A DNA stretch of 7,897 bases from positions 1 through 7,897 of the forward strand of contig DYRC01000193.1 of the NCBI GenBank assembly GCA_020718925.1, given 5' to 3'. How positions within the stretch are numbered: position 1 is the first letter of the stretch; the number at the start of each line of letters is the position of its first letter. The DNA comes from Desulfonema limicola. Its GTDB lineage: Bacteria; Desulfobacterota; Desulfobacteria; Desulfobacterales; DYRC01. A model generated the notes under the pieces. It did no database searches and was not told the DNA's origin. It saw only the letters and a program-made list of their open reading frames with translations. A program made the translations under genes and the position numbers. Of the stretch, positions 6,267 to 7,897 are shown piece by piece.

Positions 6267-7880
6267 ATGTCCTGTCAAGCAAACCGGAAAAAACTCATAC
6301 AGCAGGCAGAGGTCATGTCTTTGTCTGAAAAGCATCTGAAATATCTGCTTCAAGATGACCGCAGAATCGAAAAATTTTCTCTCAACGGCGGCGGCATGTT
6401 TTTTGATTTTTCCCGCCAGCGAGTTGATTCACAAACCATGAAACTGTTATTTGAGCTTGCCGAAGCACGTCAGTTGAAAGAGCAGTTCAGGCTCATGGTC
6501 AAAGGCGAAATCGTGAACACCACTGAAAAACGGGCTGCGCTTCATACCGCGTGCCGGGATTTTTCAAACGCCATGCCTGAGATTAAAAATGTCAGAGATC
6601 AGATCAGGGATTTCTCGCAAAAAGTTCATTCGGGAGAAATCAAAGGCTCGACCGGAAAGCGGTTCAAACATATTGTGGTCATCGGCATCGGCGGCTCGTA
6701 TCTCGGCACGGAATTTGTCTCCGAAGCACTGTACGCATACTCGGACAAAGGCATGGATATCCGCTATCTTGCTAATGTGGATATTCATAATTTCGGCAAG
6801 ATTGCTTCTCAGATTGACCCGGAGCAGACGATTTGGATCGTGGTTTCAAAAAGCTATACCACCGCAGAAACTTCGGCAAACACGAATCTGGCTTATGAAT
6901 TTATGAAGCAGAAGGGGCTTGATCCGGCAAAGCATGTGGTAACGGTTACGAGCAAAGGCAGCCCCGGCGATAATCCGGCAAATCCGGTCTTAGCCTGTTT
7001 CTATATGTTTGATTATATCGGCGGCAGATACAGCGTAAGCTCTGCGGTGGGCGGTGTGCCGTTGAGTCTGCTTTTGGGCTATGATCGTTTTGAAAAGTTT
7101 TTAAAAGGTGCGGAGGAAATGGACAATCATGCGCTTACTGCGCTGCCGGATAAAAATCTCCCCATGATTGCCGCATTGATCAGCGTGTGGAATAACAATT
7201 TTCTGGGCTATCCGGCTCAGGCGATTATTCCGTATGCTGATCCCCTGTGCAAGCTTGCCCCGCATGTTCAGCAGTTGTATATGGAAAGCAACGGCAAATC
7301 TGTTAGCAAAGACGGGGAGCCGCTTGATGTGCAGACCGGCGTGATCATTTTCGGAGAGCCGGGAACCAATGCCCAGCATTCTTTTTTTCAATTGGCGCAT
7401 CAGGGGCGTGTGTTTCCGATAGATTTTATCGGCGTGATTCATCCCCAATATTCGCAAAACAAATCTGATAGTGTCAGCAATCATCAGGAATTGTGGGCGA
7501 ATCTGCTCTCTCAGCCTATGGCTCTGGCAATCGGAAAAGACGATCCGAATCCTGCAAAAGCTTTTGGGGGCAACAGACCGTCCTCCACCATTATTTTGGA
7601 AGATTTATCACCGGAAAATGTGGGGCGGCTGCTTGCGTTTTATGAACACAGAACCGTGTTTGAGGCATTTATCTGGGGCATTAATCCTTTTGATCAGTTC
7701 GGCGTGGAATTAGGCAAAGTCCTTGCAGACAAAGTGAGAAAAGAGATAGCGGCTAAAAATAAAGAATCGGATTATCTGTTTGATAAGACTGATGCCATCA
7801 GCCGGTTCTATTTGGAAACTTTATTTTCAACCCCTCCCCCTGCCCCTCCCCGAAACGGAGAGGGGAGTGTGGCGGCTTAG
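6267..7880 (+). CDS. pgi: Glucose-6-phosphate isomerase, 537 aa
   Basis: This enzyme interconverts glucose 6-phosphate and fructose 6-phosphate in the cytoplasm, for glycolysis, gluconeogenesis and sugar-polymer synthesis. It has two SIS-type sugar-phosphate domains. Visible family motifs are IGIGGSYLGTE (139-149), SKSYTTAET (194-202, phosphate binding; many homologues have SKTFTT), GGRYSVSSAVG (252-262, PROSITE signature 1 region), MESNGKS (339-345), FGEPGTNAQHSFFQLAHQG (362-380, with catalytic E364) and FDQFGVELGK (475-484, signature 2 with K484). E364 and K484 correspond to E. coli E355 and K514. The region matching E. coli H386 reads GVIHPQY, with H392 nearby but not at the exact aligned position. 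The ATG at 6267 follows AAGGA at 6256-6260. The length is normal. The last 15 or so residues (TPPPAPPRNGEGSVAA) are encoded by a palindromic repeat and are unlikely to be part of the fold. Confidence 0.97.
   Translation: MSCQANRKKLIQQAEVMSLSEKHLKYLLQDDRRIEKFSLNGGGMFFDFSRQRVDSQTMKLLFELAEARQLKEQFRLMVKGEIVNTTEKRAALHTACRDFSNAMPEIKNVRDQIRDFSQKVHSGEIKGSTGKRFKHIVVIGIGGSYLGTEFVSEALYAYSDKGMDIRYLANVDIHNFGKIASQIDPEQTIWIVVSKSYTTAETSANTNLAYEFMKQKGLDPAKHVVTVTSKGSPGDNPANPVLACFYMFDYIGGRYSVSSAVGGVPLSLLLGYDRFEKFLKGAEEMDNHALTALPDKNLPMIAALISVWNNNFLGYPAQAIIPYADPLCKLAPHVQQLYMESNGKSVSKDGEPLDVQTGVIIFGEPGTNAQHSFFQLAHQGRVFPIDFIGVIHPQYSQNKSDSVSNHQELWANLLSQPMALAIGKDDPNPAKAFGGNRPSSTIILEDLSPENVGRLLAFYEHRTVFEAFIWGINPFDQFGVELGKVLADKVRKEIAAKNKESDYLFDKTDAISRFYLETLFSTPPPAPPRNGEGSVAA
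7831..7867. repeat. GC-rich palindromic repeat forming the end of pgi
   Basis: CCCCTCCCC occurs twice (7831-7839 and 7843-7851). The second copy starts a hairpin: 7843-7852 (CCCCTCCCCG) pairs with 7856-7865 (CGGAGAGGGG) as a 10-bp stem with one C-A mismatch at 7849/7859 and an AAA loop. Neither strand shows a T-run after the stem, so it does not look like a standard intrinsic terminator. The sequence resembles dispersed REP/MITE-like palindromes found in many bacterial genomes, which often read as 'PPLP..GEG' tails on proteins; that comparison is from memory. Copy number elsewhere in this genome cannot be seen. Confidence 0.7.
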
Positions 7881-7897
7881 GTCGGAGAAGTTCATAC

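Noticed and set aside
7843..7880. Intrinsic terminator of pgi
   Set aside because: The hairpin lies before the stop codon and no T-run follows on either strand, so a dispersed palindromic repeat is a better reading.

Overview
The window reads as chromosomal DNA of a Gram-negative, probably anaerobic bacterium. My best guess is a member of Desulfobacterota (the former Deltaproteobacteria, Desulfobacterales-like). The basis is the dockerin-like calcium-loop tail (GDINGDGK... and ...LQKVSGLR) on a secreted protein, a long PrkA-type ATPase next to SpoVR, and moderate GC content with a G/C-rich palindromic repeat. This taxonomic call is inference and of low to moderate confidence. No rRNA, tRNA, CRISPR array, transposase or phage gene is visible.

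Layout: (1) 19-628 (+) is a small toxin-antitoxin pair, a VapB-like antitoxin followed 13 nt later by a VapC PIN-domain ribonuclease. (2) 686-4661 (+) is a tight two-gene unit: a SpoVR/YcgB-family protein, then 4 nt later a 776-residue PrkA/YeaG-family AAA protein. In many bacteria these two families occur with a third partner, the DUF444/YeaH von Willebrand-type protein. That partner is not present here, and the SpoVR gene comes first. (3) 4668-6176 (-) is a secreted CotH-family (atypical kinase) protein with a C-terminal dockerin-like module. It converges on the PrkA gene with a gap of only 6 nt. (4) 6177-6266 is a compact divergent control region. A perfect 7-bp inverted repeat supplies a TTGACA -35 box to each strand, and each is followed 18 bp later by a plausible -10 box, so the two promoters occupy the same DNA face to face. 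(5) 6267-7880 (+) is glucose-6-phosphate isomerase (pgi). Its last 15 or so codons are made of a GC-rich palindromic repeat.

The SpoVR and PrkA-like proteins probably act in one stress or stationary-phase pathway, as inferred from the YeaG/YeaH/YcgB families. The CotH protein probably acts outside the cytoplasm, and Pgi works in glycolysis/gluconeogenesis. No functional link between these three units is visible beyond shared control DNA between the CotH and pgi genes. The most interesting items are the DUF444-less SpoVR-PrkA pair with its enlarged PrkA, the symmetric overlapping divergent promoters, and the secreted CotH-dockerin architecture.
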